A stretch of DNA of 64,000 nt from Caulochytrium protostelioides (Eukaryota; Chytridiomycota; Caulochytriomycetes; Caulochytriales; Caulochytriaceae): NCBI GenBank assembly GCA_003615045.1, contig ML014133.1:1-64000 (forward strand), given 5' to 3'. This document shows, piece after piece, positions 52,495 to 61,031 of the stretch (positions are counted from its first letter, which is position 1; every line of letters begins with the position of its first letter). Made by a program: the position numbers and the translations under genes. Under the pieces are notes generated by a model. The model was not told where the DNA came from. It was given only the letters and a program-made list of their open reading frames with translations, and ran no database searches.

Positions 52495-53529
52495 TCATAC
52501 ACACGGACGCGACAACGCATCACGAACGTGCTGGATATCCAGCAGAATGGCCGACCACGAATCGCAAGTCTCGAAAGCCTCGTGCTGCGGCATTGGCCCC
52601 GAGCATGCGTCGTTGCGCAGAGTGGTCTCAATGGCCTCAGGCCCCGCCGTGTCGACCGCAGTCCAACGGGCGACGAGGGCCCGGGCCTTGTCGACCACCG
52701 CGTCTTGCTCGTGACGGCTATCGTCAAGCGAAGCCGACGAAGCCGACGACATGGGATCATGACGTTGATTCGACATGGCTGTCGGCCGTCCTGGGCGAAG
52801 CCGAGGGCGGCGTGCGCTTCCATGGGCAGCCTCTGCGACCCCGCGCCGGGCGTATGTGCGCGTGACATCGGCGAGTGGTGCATGACCCTCGGATGACGAT
52901 GATAGGGATGAGGACGACAGCGACAACGACAATGACGATGAGGATGAGAAAGAGGATGAGGATGAGGAATCGGAGGAATCGTCGTCGTCTTTGTTCATGC
53001 GGGGGAAAGACGCACGGATCTTGCGGGAGGAAAGGCGTCCGCGTGATACTGAGCGGATTGCCGACGTCGTGGTCGACGTCGTGGACGACGGACCGTCAGC
53101 AAAGAGCACAGAGGACAATGACAACGACGAGGACGACTCCGCATCACCGCCGCCACTGCCCTGTACTAATGTGCGGTCTGTCCGCGCGTTCCCTGGGGGA
53201 CCCGTGTGCGGAGCATGAGGCCGTGGTGGCGGTGGCGACGGCGACGGCGATGTTGTCGATGACAATGACGAGGAGGCGGAGGATGCAGTCAACGATGAGA
53301 CAGCCGCCAGAAGGTTTGATGCGGGCATCGTTGGTGCGGCGCGAGGAGCGACTGCCATCGCCGACGCCGAGGGGACACTCTCAGTTGCCGCGAGAATGGC
53401 CTGGGATGGCGGGATAAGCTGCGATCCCGAGGGCTGTGGCGGTGGCCGGCCTGGCTTCGTCGTCAGCGATACCGTCGGGCGACTGGTTGACGAGGACGGC
53501 CGTCGCGTGGGAAGCGGGATCCGTGACAT
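52495..53529 (-). CDS. Ser-rich hypothetical protein
   Basis: 344 residues from ATG 53529, with an A/T-rich leader just upstream. The N-terminal half is Ser/Pro/Thr-rich. Residues about 180-215 are a long Ser run broken by Leu, preceded by a four-Asp stretch (MNKDDDDSSDSSSS). A PLADVTRTYARRG segment follows. The C-terminal 70 residues are less biased: VVDKARALVARWTAVDTAG, then CDSWSAILLDIQHVRDALSR, likely helical. No family is recognised. A start with ATG, a continuous frame and a non-repetitive C-terminus favour a real gene, but an antisense frame of 367 codons on the plus strand is also open. Confidence 0.5.
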   Translation of the reverse strand: MSRIPLPTRRPSSSTSRPTVSLTTKPGRPPPQPSGSQLIPPSQAILAATESVPSASAMAVAPRAAPTMPASNLLAAVSSLTASSASSSLSSTTSPSPSPPPPRPHAPHTGPPGNARTDRTLVQGSGGGDAESSSSLSLSSVLFADGPSSTTSTTTSAIRSVSRGRLSSRKIRASFPRMNKDDDDSSDSSSSSSFSSSSSLSLSLSSSSLSSSSEGHAPLADVTRTYARRGVAEAAHGSARRPRLRPGRPTAMSNQRHDPMSSASSASLDDSRHEQDAVVDKARALVARWTAVDTAGPEAIETTLRNDACSGPMPQHEAFETCDSWSAILLDIQHVRDALSRPCV

Positions 53530-54747
53530 GGTTTTTTTAATCTATCGATACTCGATACACTATGCTCGATGCACCACGAATGGACAATGGTGCGCGGTAG
53601 CAGGATTCGTTCATTTGCTCATCAGTCTTGACGCCGCTCTGTCATATGCATGGCCCTTCAAATCGTTCATCCCGAGAGCCACGCTCCTCACAGAGGAGGT
53701 CGCCGTCGGCCAGGTGACTCACGCAGCGAGCTGGAACATCTCGTCTCACGTGTATGGAACAAGGCCACGCGGGAAGGCCTTCGTTCGGCTCACCGACCGA
53801 TCGTCCAGTTGGGCCCTGAACCCCCGACCAACATCCTCCGTCGGCCTCAAACCTCCCATTCGCTCGCCGCTGCTTGGGGCTCCGGCGCATGCTGCGCCAC
53901 ATCATCTGCGCCACATCGTCTGCGCCACATCGTCTGAGCCACCCTGGCTGAGCCACCCTGGCTGAGCCACTGAAACCACAGCCACCCGCCCGTGGTGGGG
54001 CGATGGTCGTCCGAGCGGTCGCGTGGCGATCGTCGTCTGCTGGGGTGGGAAGGGGAGGGGCCCGTGGCGCCACGACGCCACCGGTGGCATCCGGCATCCG
54101 CCGCGGGGGGTTGATCCCTCTTGGCAGGGACGGCCTCTGGGAGGCAGCGCGTGTGGCCCGCGTGTGGACGAGGTCACCATCGGGCCATCGCGGACTGGAA
54201 AAAAAAGCTTATCTCCGCCGGTGGTCCGGGATCGCCCGGGACCAGTCGCACGGCGTGTGCCGCCCCGGCTCCGGCCCGAGGGGTGCCGCCGGGAGCCGCC
54301 ACGTTGCACGAGGCAGGACCGACGATCGGGCCGCACCCGCGGTTGGGCGCCGGGCGGTGCCCGGGCGGTGGATCCGGTCGGTGGCCGTGTCCCGTGGCGC
54401 CATCGCCCACCCGCTCGCGCCCGTGTCTGCGCCGGGATCGGGAGCGAATGACGTGGTGCGTGCGTCTGCCCGCGGGTCGACCCCGCGGTTCGACGATACT
54501 GGCGACTCTCGTCGAACCGTGTCGACGCGACCGGGGCTCGACGGAGCTCAACGGCGTCCAGCGTCATCCTGTTAGCACCGACAGGACGCCGTATGGTGAC
54601 AAGGATCTCCCACCATCGCAGGGTAAACGCATCCCTCGCTGCCCGACCGATGGATCACGCTGTTCTCGCGCTTGCATGACGCTGAAGTGCCTCCTCCCTA
54701 CACATCCAGGAGAGAGGACCTCCATTCTTGTTTCGGCTGAGCTCGAT
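53530..54747. promoter_or_regulatory. Divergent intergenic region Ser-rich gene / UVDE
   Basis: 1.2 kb between divergent start codons, with a five-unit 14-bp repeat at 53893-53970. The UVDE frame stays open to 54121 without a convincing start. Confidence 0.4.
53893..53970. repeat. 14-bp tandem repeat, two variants
   Basis: Three units of TGCGCCACATC(A/G)TC followed by two perfect TGAGCCACCCTGGC units and a partial sixth. The period is exactly 14 throughout. Confidence 0.95.
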
Positions 54748-56217
54748 ATGCAACGTGCTGCGCTGCCCGTTCTCGCGATTCCTTACCGGCTTGCGTGGAC
54801 GACCGCGGCCGTCGGTTCCTCGACGGTTCGTACCCTGATCCAGCAGCGGAATCCGTCGGGGGTCCTTGCTCCGCGTCTCGTCCGTTGCTTCGTGACGGCC
54901 CCTGTTCCGACACCGTCGCCCACACCACACCTTCCGCAAGTCATGCCCCGGCCAAAGAAGGAGCCTGTCGTGCTCACCCAACCCGAAACGACCGAGGTGG
55001 AGGTGGACCCTCCACTGCGGAGATCCACACGAGTCAAGGCCGAGAGCGTTCCCTTGGCGCCAGCATCGGCATCCGCTTCGACACCGACAGCCAAACGCAT
55101 CAAAGCGGAGCCTGTACCATCGGGGTCGGCCCCTGTGAAAGCAGATTTGACACCGCCGGATTCGCCATGCGCGAACGCTGAGGCAGACCCGACGGAGATC
55201 CCACTCGTAAAAGCCGAGCCGGATCTGATTGCTACCGCCGCGGCCACAACCAGCATCGCGCGTCACAAGCATGCCTACAATCTGGGGTATGCCTGCCTAA
55301 ACATGACATTGCGGAAGGACGGCATTTTTACGTCGCGCACGGCCCGGCTCGCCTCGATCGTCAAGGGCGCTGATCTGCATGCGCTGGCTGACCAGAACCT
55401 CAAAGATCTCATGACGATTCTGGCGTGGAACGCGGAGCACGATATCCGTCTCTTCCGCATGTCGTCGGGTCTGTTCCCCTTCGCCACTCATCCCGTGCAC
55501 GGCTACTCGCTCGAACCGTTCGCCAAGCAGCTAGAGGCGATTGGCGACTTTGCCAAATCGCATGATATGCGGTTGACCTTCCATCCGAGCCAGTTTGTCC
55601 AGCTTTCCAGCATCAACCCGAAGGTCACTGCTAACTCGGTCATCGAGATCACGCATCATGCCGATACCTTGGACATGATGGGTCTGGGCAAGGACTCCAT
55701 CTGCGTCCTGCACCTGGGCGGAACCGCGGGCGGCAAACCGGCCGCTATCCAGCGATTCGGCGAAGTCTACGATGCGCTACCGAAGCGGGTGGCCGACCGG
55801 ATTGTGCTGGAGAACTGCGAGACGTATGCGGTGCACGACATCTTGCCTTTCTGTTTGGACAAGCAGATTCCCATGGTGTTTGACTACCACCATCACGCGA
55901 TCAATGGTAGCGATCTAGGTCCGATCGACTTCAAGCTAATTCTGAAGACGTGGGCCGACCGCGGCATTAAGCCCAAGTTCCACATCTCTGAGTCGCGTGT
56001 CAAGAACGGGTCATATAATGACCGTCGTGCGCACAGCGATTATATCCTGAACTCCGAGGCGATTCTGGAAAACCATCCGCCCGGGGTCGATCTGATGGTC
56101 GAAGCCAAGTGCAAGGAGCTTGCCGTGGCCTATATCCTGGAGAATCAGCTGGCGACGCCCCCTCCCCTCGACACGAAGCCTCCGAAGCCGCGGGTGAAGC
56201 GTCGGAAGCTCAAGTAA
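54748..56217 (+). CDS. UVE1: UV-damage endonuclease (UVDE/Uve1)
   Basis: 489 residues from ATG 54748. The enzyme nicks DNA 5' to UV photoproducts and starts an excision pathway independent of classic NER, as known in S. pombe and Neurospora. The TIM-barrel domain spans about residues 174-470: YNLGYACLNMTLR, RMSSGLFPFATHP, RLTFHPSQFVQL, CVLHLGGTAGGK, IVLENCETY, MVFDYHHHAING, FHISESR, AHSDYI and VDLMVEAKCKE. These hold the His, Glu and Asp metal ligands of the family. The first 70 residues (MQRAALPVLAIPYRLAWTTA, then Arg-rich without acids) look like a mitochondrial presequence; a basic KPPKPRVKRRKLK tail looks nuclear. ATG 54676 and ATG 54943 are alternative starts; using the latter would drop the presequence. 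Confidence 0.95.
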   Translation: MQRAALPVLAIPYRLAWTTAAVGSSTVRTLIQQRNPSGVLAPRLVRCFVTAPVPTPSPTPHLPQVMPRPKKEPVVLTQPETTEVEVDPPLRRSTRVKAESVPLAPASASASTPTAKRIKAEPVPSGSAPVKADLTPPDSPCANAEADPTEIPLVKAEPDLIATAAATTSIARHKHAYNLGYACLNMTLRKDGIFTSRTARLASIVKGADLHALADQNLKDLMTILAWNAEHDIRLFRMSSGLFPFATHPVHGYSLEPFAKQLEAIGDFAKSHDMRLTFHPSQFVQLSSINPKVTANSVIEITHHADTLDMMGLGKDSICVLHLGGTAGGKPAAIQRFGEVYDALPKRVADRIVLENCETYAVHDILPFCLDKQIPMVFDYHHHAINGSDLGPIDFKLILKTWADRGIKPKFHISESRVKNGSYNDRRAHSDYILNSEAILENHPPGVDLMVEAKCKELAVAYILENQLATPPPLDTKPPKPRVKRRKLK

Positions 56218-57114
56218 CATGCGAGGTGCTCGTGAGGCTATGTGATTTCCGGGCATTCGAGTCTCTTCCTTCTCTCGTTCGGCTCTCCTTTGTAACAGAC
56301 GATCCTTATTTTCTTTTTCAGTTTTGCTGGTCCATTACTGTTATTTTTTAATGCTGCGATGTGTTTTTGTGTTCCGTGTCGTTTCTTCCTGTGGATCCGG
56401 AAGCCTCTTCCGTGTTCTGTGTGTCGGATCTGGGAGGATGGGCCGGTCGGCCGTGTCCGACGCGGCGCGGTGCTTCCCCTCGCGTTGAGTGTCCCCCCGA
56501 GCGCTGGGCTCGTCGTCGTGTCGCGGCCACGAAGCGGGAGGGCGTCTGCCTCAACCGGTCGGCTGCGCCACCCCGCGGCGTCGGTGGGCCTCACGAACCC
56601 GTGGGCGGAGGCGGCGGAGGGCCTTCGGGTCCGGACCAGACCGCCCCCCGGCCCGCCGTGCCCATACTGGGGGCGCGGGGTCGCTGGGTGGGCGCTCGCC
56701 GGGCGCGGCCGTGGGTGGGCGACGCGCGGCGCGGGAGGCAGCGCGACGACCCGGGCCGAGCGAGCGCACGAGCGCACGAGCGAGATCGTCCGTTGTTAGT
56801 CGCCCCTCGCGTGATGGGTCCGATCGGGTGCGTCCGATCGGCCGGCCGTGCGACGATCCACGTGGCCGTGAGCCGGTCCGCGCTCGACGCACCGCCGTCG
56901 CGGCTGCCGGTGGCCATGGTCGTCGCTGGTGACGTGACCGGCTCTCCCTCGTTCGCCGCTGCCTGCGCCGGGAGCCTCGAGACTCTCCGCTGATCGCCCG
57001 AACCCCAACAACAAAAGGCCGCTTCCGACCTGGCTGATTGCCTCCCCCGCTCTGACCGGACGATCCATTCGCCTCGCCGTGCCAAGCACACCGCCTCTCG
57101 GCTGGAGACGCACG
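56218..57114. other. Intergenic, UVDE 3' region and GID8 promoter
   Basis: 900 bp. The first 130 bp are T-rich 3' sequence. The rest is G+C-rich with overlapping open frames and no family match. Confidence 0.45.
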
Positions 57115-57813
57115 ATGGCGTCGATCCCGGTGCCGCGCAAAAAGACGACGCTGTCGCCGCGCGAGTGGGAGGAGGCGCTGAGCACCGTGCCGTTCAGCAA
57201 GGCCGCCATGAACGCGCTGATCATGAACTACCTCGTCGTGGAGGGCTTCAAGGACGCCGCCGACCAGTTTGCGCGCGAGAGCGGCACCGTGCCCGCGGTC
57301 AACACGGCGAGTATCCAGGACCGCATGGCGATCCGCCAGGCCGTGCAGGCCGGCCGCATCGACGACGCGATCGCGCAGGTGAACGATCTCGACCCGGAGA
57401 TCCTGGACGCCAACACGATGCTGTCGTTCCGGCTGCAGCAGCAGAAGCTGATCGAGATGATCCGCGAGGGCCGCGTGGCCGACGCGATCGCGTACGCCCA
57501 GGAGGAGCTGGCGCCCCGCGGGGAGAGCAACCCGGCGTGCCTGCGCGAGACCGAGAAGACGATGGCGCTGCTCGCGTTTGAGGACGCCGTCCACTCGCCC
57601 GTCGGCTACCTGCTCAGCCCGCAGCAGCGCCAGAACACGGCCAGCGAGCTGAACGCCGCGATCCTCACGGCCCAGAGCCAGGACCGCGACCCCAAACTCC
57701 CGGGGCTGCTGCAGCTGCTCTTCTGGTCTCAGGACCAGCTCGACGAGCGCAACATCGACTATCCCAAGATCACCAACGTGATGGTTCCGCCAAGAAGCCT
57801 CAAGACCGAGTGA
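57115..57813 (+). CDS. GID8: GID/CTLH complex scaffold subunit GID8/TWA1
   Basis: 232 residues from ATG 57115 (human GID8 228). The order is a leading helix (SPREWEEALSTVPFSKAAMN), LisH (ALIMNYLVVEGFKDAADQFA), CTLH (IQDRMAIRQAVQAGRIDDAI through LIEMIREGRVADAIAYAQEE) and a C-terminal CRA half (EKTMALLAFEDAVHSPVGYL and LLFWSQDQLDER). GID8 is the scaffold that joins the RMND5-MAEA catalytic module to the substrate receptors. MAEA lies 5.4 kb to the left on the other strand, with two genes between. Single exon, high G+C. The long antisense frame over it is a shadow. Confidence 0.96.
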   Translation: MASIPVPRKKTTLSPREWEEALSTVPFSKAAMNALIMNYLVVEGFKDAADQFARESGTVPAVNTASIQDRMAIRQAVQAGRIDDAIAQVNDLDPEILDANTMLSFRLQQQKLIEMIREGRVADAIAYAQEELAPRGESNPACLRETEKTMALLAFEDAVHSPVGYLLSPQQRQNTASELNAAILTAQSQDRDPKLPGLLQLLFWSQDQLDERNIDYPKITNVMVPPRSLKTE

Positions 57814-58643
57814 TCGGGAAAGAGACGCCCCAAAAATCACATAACAAACGCGGCTCCAGGGTCGCCGACGTCGCTGATCCCGGTGGCGTCATTGTATCAT
57901 AACCCGTCAATGATAGGACAACGAGGAGGATGCATCACGAACCGGTCTCTCCACCCCAAGGGATGACGCCGTCGCGAGGATTCGTGTGGGCCTCGTCGAG
58001 GGCAGGAAGCCGTCCTTTCTTGGACTGGTCGGCAGGTGATCTGGTGCGCCGCGGGGAGCATGGGAAGGGCGGGGATGGCGGAGGACGGCGGCGCGAGCGG
58101 ATGGGGGCGGAGCACGGACCGCCAGCACCGATCGCCCCCATCGCTGTGTCGAGGCCCCAGGACCACGGCGCGAGCTGGATCGCTGGATCAGCTGGATCGC
58201 TCGGTCCGATCGGCGCGGTCCACCCCAATCCTCTCCCGCCCGTCTCTCCCATCCGCGCCGCGGCGGGCCAACCTTCCCGTCATGGCCGCCGTGCCATCAC
58301 ACCCGCGAGGCCGGGAGCCACCGCTACAACACGATCGTCGCCCACGCGGGAGCGGCATGCCGGCGTCGGCGGCCTGCTGGCGCGTCGACGGCCGTACGCG
58401 TTGATGCGTCTCCTGCCACGTGATCCCGGGTCCATCGTGGCGGCACGTGGCCGCATTTGTTCTGCCGGTCGTCCTCGGCATCTTTGGCGCGGTGACGCGT
58501 CCTTCTCCGTCACCTTCGCCCCCTTGACCTCTCTCACCCCCCGGACCCCCGCCTGGCGCCCACCGACTCCGTCTGCGCGGCTGCCGTGACGGTCGTAGCG
58601 ATTGTGGTGGCCATCGCCGCGACCCGCGTCGCGCCTTGCCGCC
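57814..58643. other. Intergenic, GID8 3' region and Dpy-30-like gene promoter
   Basis: 830 bp, A/T-richer for the first 100 bp, then G+C-rich. No conserved frame is seen. Confidence 0.45.
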
Positions 58644-59960
58644 ATGCCGGAAACCCGGACGGGCAGCTCGGGCCACCGCAGCTCGAGCTCCGGCTCCAAG
58701 AACGCCAGAGACCTCGCGGCGCGTGACCTTGCGGCCGCCGCGGGTGCCAGCGGCGGCGCCGGCACGCCGCTCGCCGCCGCCACCGCCACCGGCAGCATGG
58801 GCCAGCTCGCGGACGGCGCCGGCGCGAGCGCCTCCGTCGCCGGCAGTCTCAGCCATCTCGCCGCGCCCGGCGCCAGTCTCGACGCCGCCGCCACGCAGAT
58901 CGTCGTGCCCAACGCATTCGGCGACGACGCCGACGACGCCGCCGCCGCCCGCAGCGGCAGCGCCGGCAGCCCCGCCGCGCCGGCCGTGGACCCGGACGTC
59001 GAGCGCGCCGCGGCCGAGGTCCGTGCGGCGATCGCCGCCGCCAAGAACGCCGCGTCGCGCGCCGAGGGCCGCGCCTCGCAGGCCTCGCTCGACCCGCCGC
59101 CCAGCGCCGCGCCGCGCCGCCCGCTCACCAGCTCCGCCGCCGCCACCGTCTTTCTCCACGAGCGCGTGTTCCCCGTCTTGCTGCCGGGCATCGAGCAGCT
59201 GCTGCGCCACGTGAAGCGACGGCCCGCCTCGGCCTCGGCCGCCGCATCGGCCACCGCGACCGACGGCGCGGCCGGCGGCGGCGCCGCGGGCGCCACCCAG
59301 CTCCGATTCGACGCCATGCGGCGCAACGACGCGATCGGCAGCGACCACGACCACGGCAAGCCGCCCGCCTCCGGCCTCGCGTCCGCCGCCTCGCGCGGGC
59401 TTTCCGCCCCCACCGCGGCCGGCCGGCCCCACCCCGCCGACGATGATCCCATCATCTGGCTCGCGCAGTACCTGTACCGCCACAACCCGGCGCACGCGGC
59501 GAGTCTGGCGAGCGCGACGGCGCCCGGCAGCCGCAGCGGCGCGCTCTCGGCCGCAGACCTCCTGGTGGCCGAGAGCGCGACCGTGCCCACGAGCGCCGCG
59601 CGGCTGCGGGCGTCCGCGGGCGCCGACGAGGCCACCCGGAAGGAGCCCGGCCCGGCGGTCGTTGACGATACGGCGTCCGTGGCGTCGCTCACGGAGAGCA
59701 GCAGCGGCAGCGAGGTCGCGGTGGTGCTGGCCGAGCTGATGGCGCAGCGGGTGGGCCTCGGGTCCGAGAAGCCCGCCGAGGCCGTGCGGACGATCCCGCC
59801 GCATCTGTTAGCCGCCGAGCCGGGCGAGCCGATCCCCGGCGCGGACAGTATGCCGGCGAGCGTGGCGCAGACACGTGCCGAGTGGAAGACCGCGAGTCGC
59901 GCCGCCGGCGCGAACAAGGCCCAGGCGGCCTCGGTCCTGGAAGAAGAGGAGGAAGAATAA
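58644..59960 (+). CDS. Dpy-30-motif protein with interrupted domain
   Basis: 438 residues from ATG 58644. A Dpy-30-like helix pair is present but split: FLHERVFPVLLPGIEQLLRH at about residues 168-187, then RRP, and DPIIWLAQYLYRHNP at about 268-282. The consensus is Y-L-x2-V-x-P-x-L-x2-G-L-x5-RP-x-DPI-x2-LA-x-YL-x3-NP. Roughly 75 residues rich in Ala, Ser and Gly sit between RP and DP. Dpy-30 motifs dimerise and dock on amphipathic helices, in COMPASS (Dpy30) and in cilia (radial spoke proteins, AK7, NME5). The long Ala/Ser-rich flanks and acidic C-terminal tail (EEEEEE) are unlike the short COMPASS subunit, so a ciliary or other scaffold role is more likely. A frame upstream of the ATG lacks a start. 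Confidence 0.65.
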   Translation: MPETRTGSSGHRSSSSGSKNARDLAARDLAAAAGASGGAGTPLAAATATGSMGQLADGAGASASVAGSLSHLAAPGASLDAAATQIVVPNAFGDDADDAAAARSGSAGSPAAPAVDPDVERAAAEVRAAIAAAKNAASRAEGRASQASLDPPPSAAPRRPLTSSAAATVFLHERVFPVLLPGIEQLLRHVKRRPASASAAASATATDGAAGGGAAGATQLRFDAMRRNDAIGSDHDHGKPPASGLASAASRGLSAPTAAGRPHPADDDPIIWLAQYLYRHNPAHAASLASATAPGSRSGALSAADLLVAESATVPTSAARLRASAGADEATRKEPGPAVVDDTASVASLTESSSGSEVAVVLAELMAQRVGLGSEKPAEAVRTIPPHLLAAEPGEPIPGADSMPASVAQTRAEWKTASRAAGANKAQAASVLEEEEEE

Positions 59961-60488
59961 ACCCCCCCGGAGGCTTCTCATCGTTTCGATCCATCGTGGC
60001 CGACCTCCTGAACTCCTGTCTTTTTTTTTTCTAACGGTACGGTCCTGACCCAGCCCATTCTAGCTAGTGTACATAGAGCGATCCCTTCATTCAAAACTGC
60101 AATTTTTTCGTGGCCATGGCATGCACCACATCAGCATGGTGCGTGCGGATGCGAAGGAATGCACTGGATCGGTTGAAGTTAAATAGTAAAAGTAACGGGC
60201 AGGGAACATAAATAAGAAGGCGGGTGGGGAGTGCTCGTGGGCAACGAAGAAAGACTCCCAGCGGAAAGCGAGCGCCGCGTAATCAATAGCCGCCGAAGTC
60301 ATGCTCGACTCGTAAATTCGCGGCGCAAGGCGCATCGAACGATCAACGCGTCGGTGACTGGTGGACCTCTGGTAGCGCAACGCTTTCCTCACTCCCCGGT
60401 AGGCAAGTCGGCTCGACAGTCGTCTCGAGGGTCGTCCAGACCGTCGGCCAGCCATGGACGTCAAAGAGTGCGCTGGCGCTTTCTCTCA
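59961..60488. other. Convergent 3' region, Dpy-30-like gene and NIP7
   Basis: 530 bp between stop codons. It is A/T-rich at 60015-60215 (T run at 60021-60031, ATAAATAAG at about 60207), consistent with two 3' untranslated regions. No gene seen. Confidence 0.5.
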
Positions 60489-61031
60489 TTACAGCAGGTT
60501 CTCTTCATCACGGAGGTACTCGCCGACGTCGGTCTGGTGGTAGACGCAGATTGACGAGGGGTCGAGCTTGCGAGCGGCCTGGGTCGAGCGGGCAGTGACG
60601 CCGAAGCCGAGCGGGATGTCGGCCATTGAGTACACGACGACGCCCTGGTGCTCGGGAGTGTCTTCCGTGATGCGGCCGAGGTGGGCCTTCAGCACGTGGT
60701 TGCCGTAGAGATACGGCATCTCGCCGTTGGGCTTGACCCACACCTTGTAGGTCGCGTGCTGCGCGAGGTAGTCGAGCGCGGTGATGTGCAGACGGAACTT
60801 GCCGCCGCGCGAGAACTTGCCGAAGCAGGTCCCGACCGAGGCGATGCCGTCGCGGCCGAAGGACATCGCTTTCTTGAGGATCGCTTCCGAGACATAGTAC
60901 ACGCGGTCGTTCTGCAGGCGGAAGCAATACGGCTCGTCATCACGCTCCAGCAGCGCCGTGATGTTGCGGCCAATGTACACCGACAGCTTCTCAAAGAAGG
61001 TCTTGCACTCCTCGTCCGTGAGCGGGCGCAT
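60489..61031 (-). CDS. NIP7: 60S ribosome biogenesis factor Nip7
   Basis: A 180-residue nucleolar protein, exactly the family length. The N-terminal alpha-beta domain begins [20 protein letters not shown] and includes [13 protein letters not shown]-terminal PUA RNA-binding domain contains [20 protein letters not shown] then [20 protein letters not shown], and [20 protein letters not shown]. Nip7 acts with Nop8, Rpf1 and other pre-60S factors in 27S pre-rRNA processing. Single exon; the start is ATG 61031. Confidence 0.97.
   Translation of the reverse strand: MRPLTDEECKTFFEKLSVYIGRNITALLERDDEPYCFRLQNDRVYYVSEAILKKAMSFGRDGIASVGTCFGKFSRGGKFRLHITALDYLAQHATYKVWVKPNGEMPYLYGNHVLKAHLGRITEDTPEHQGVVVYSMADIPLGFGVTARSTQAARKLDPSSICVYHQTDVGEYLRDEENLL

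Noticed and set aside
53893-53970. CRISPR-like array
   Set aside because: Units are directly tandem with no spacers, and the genome is eukaryotic.
56551-57840. 429-codon minus frame
   Set aside because: It is the reverse strand of GID8 and its G+C-rich upstream region.
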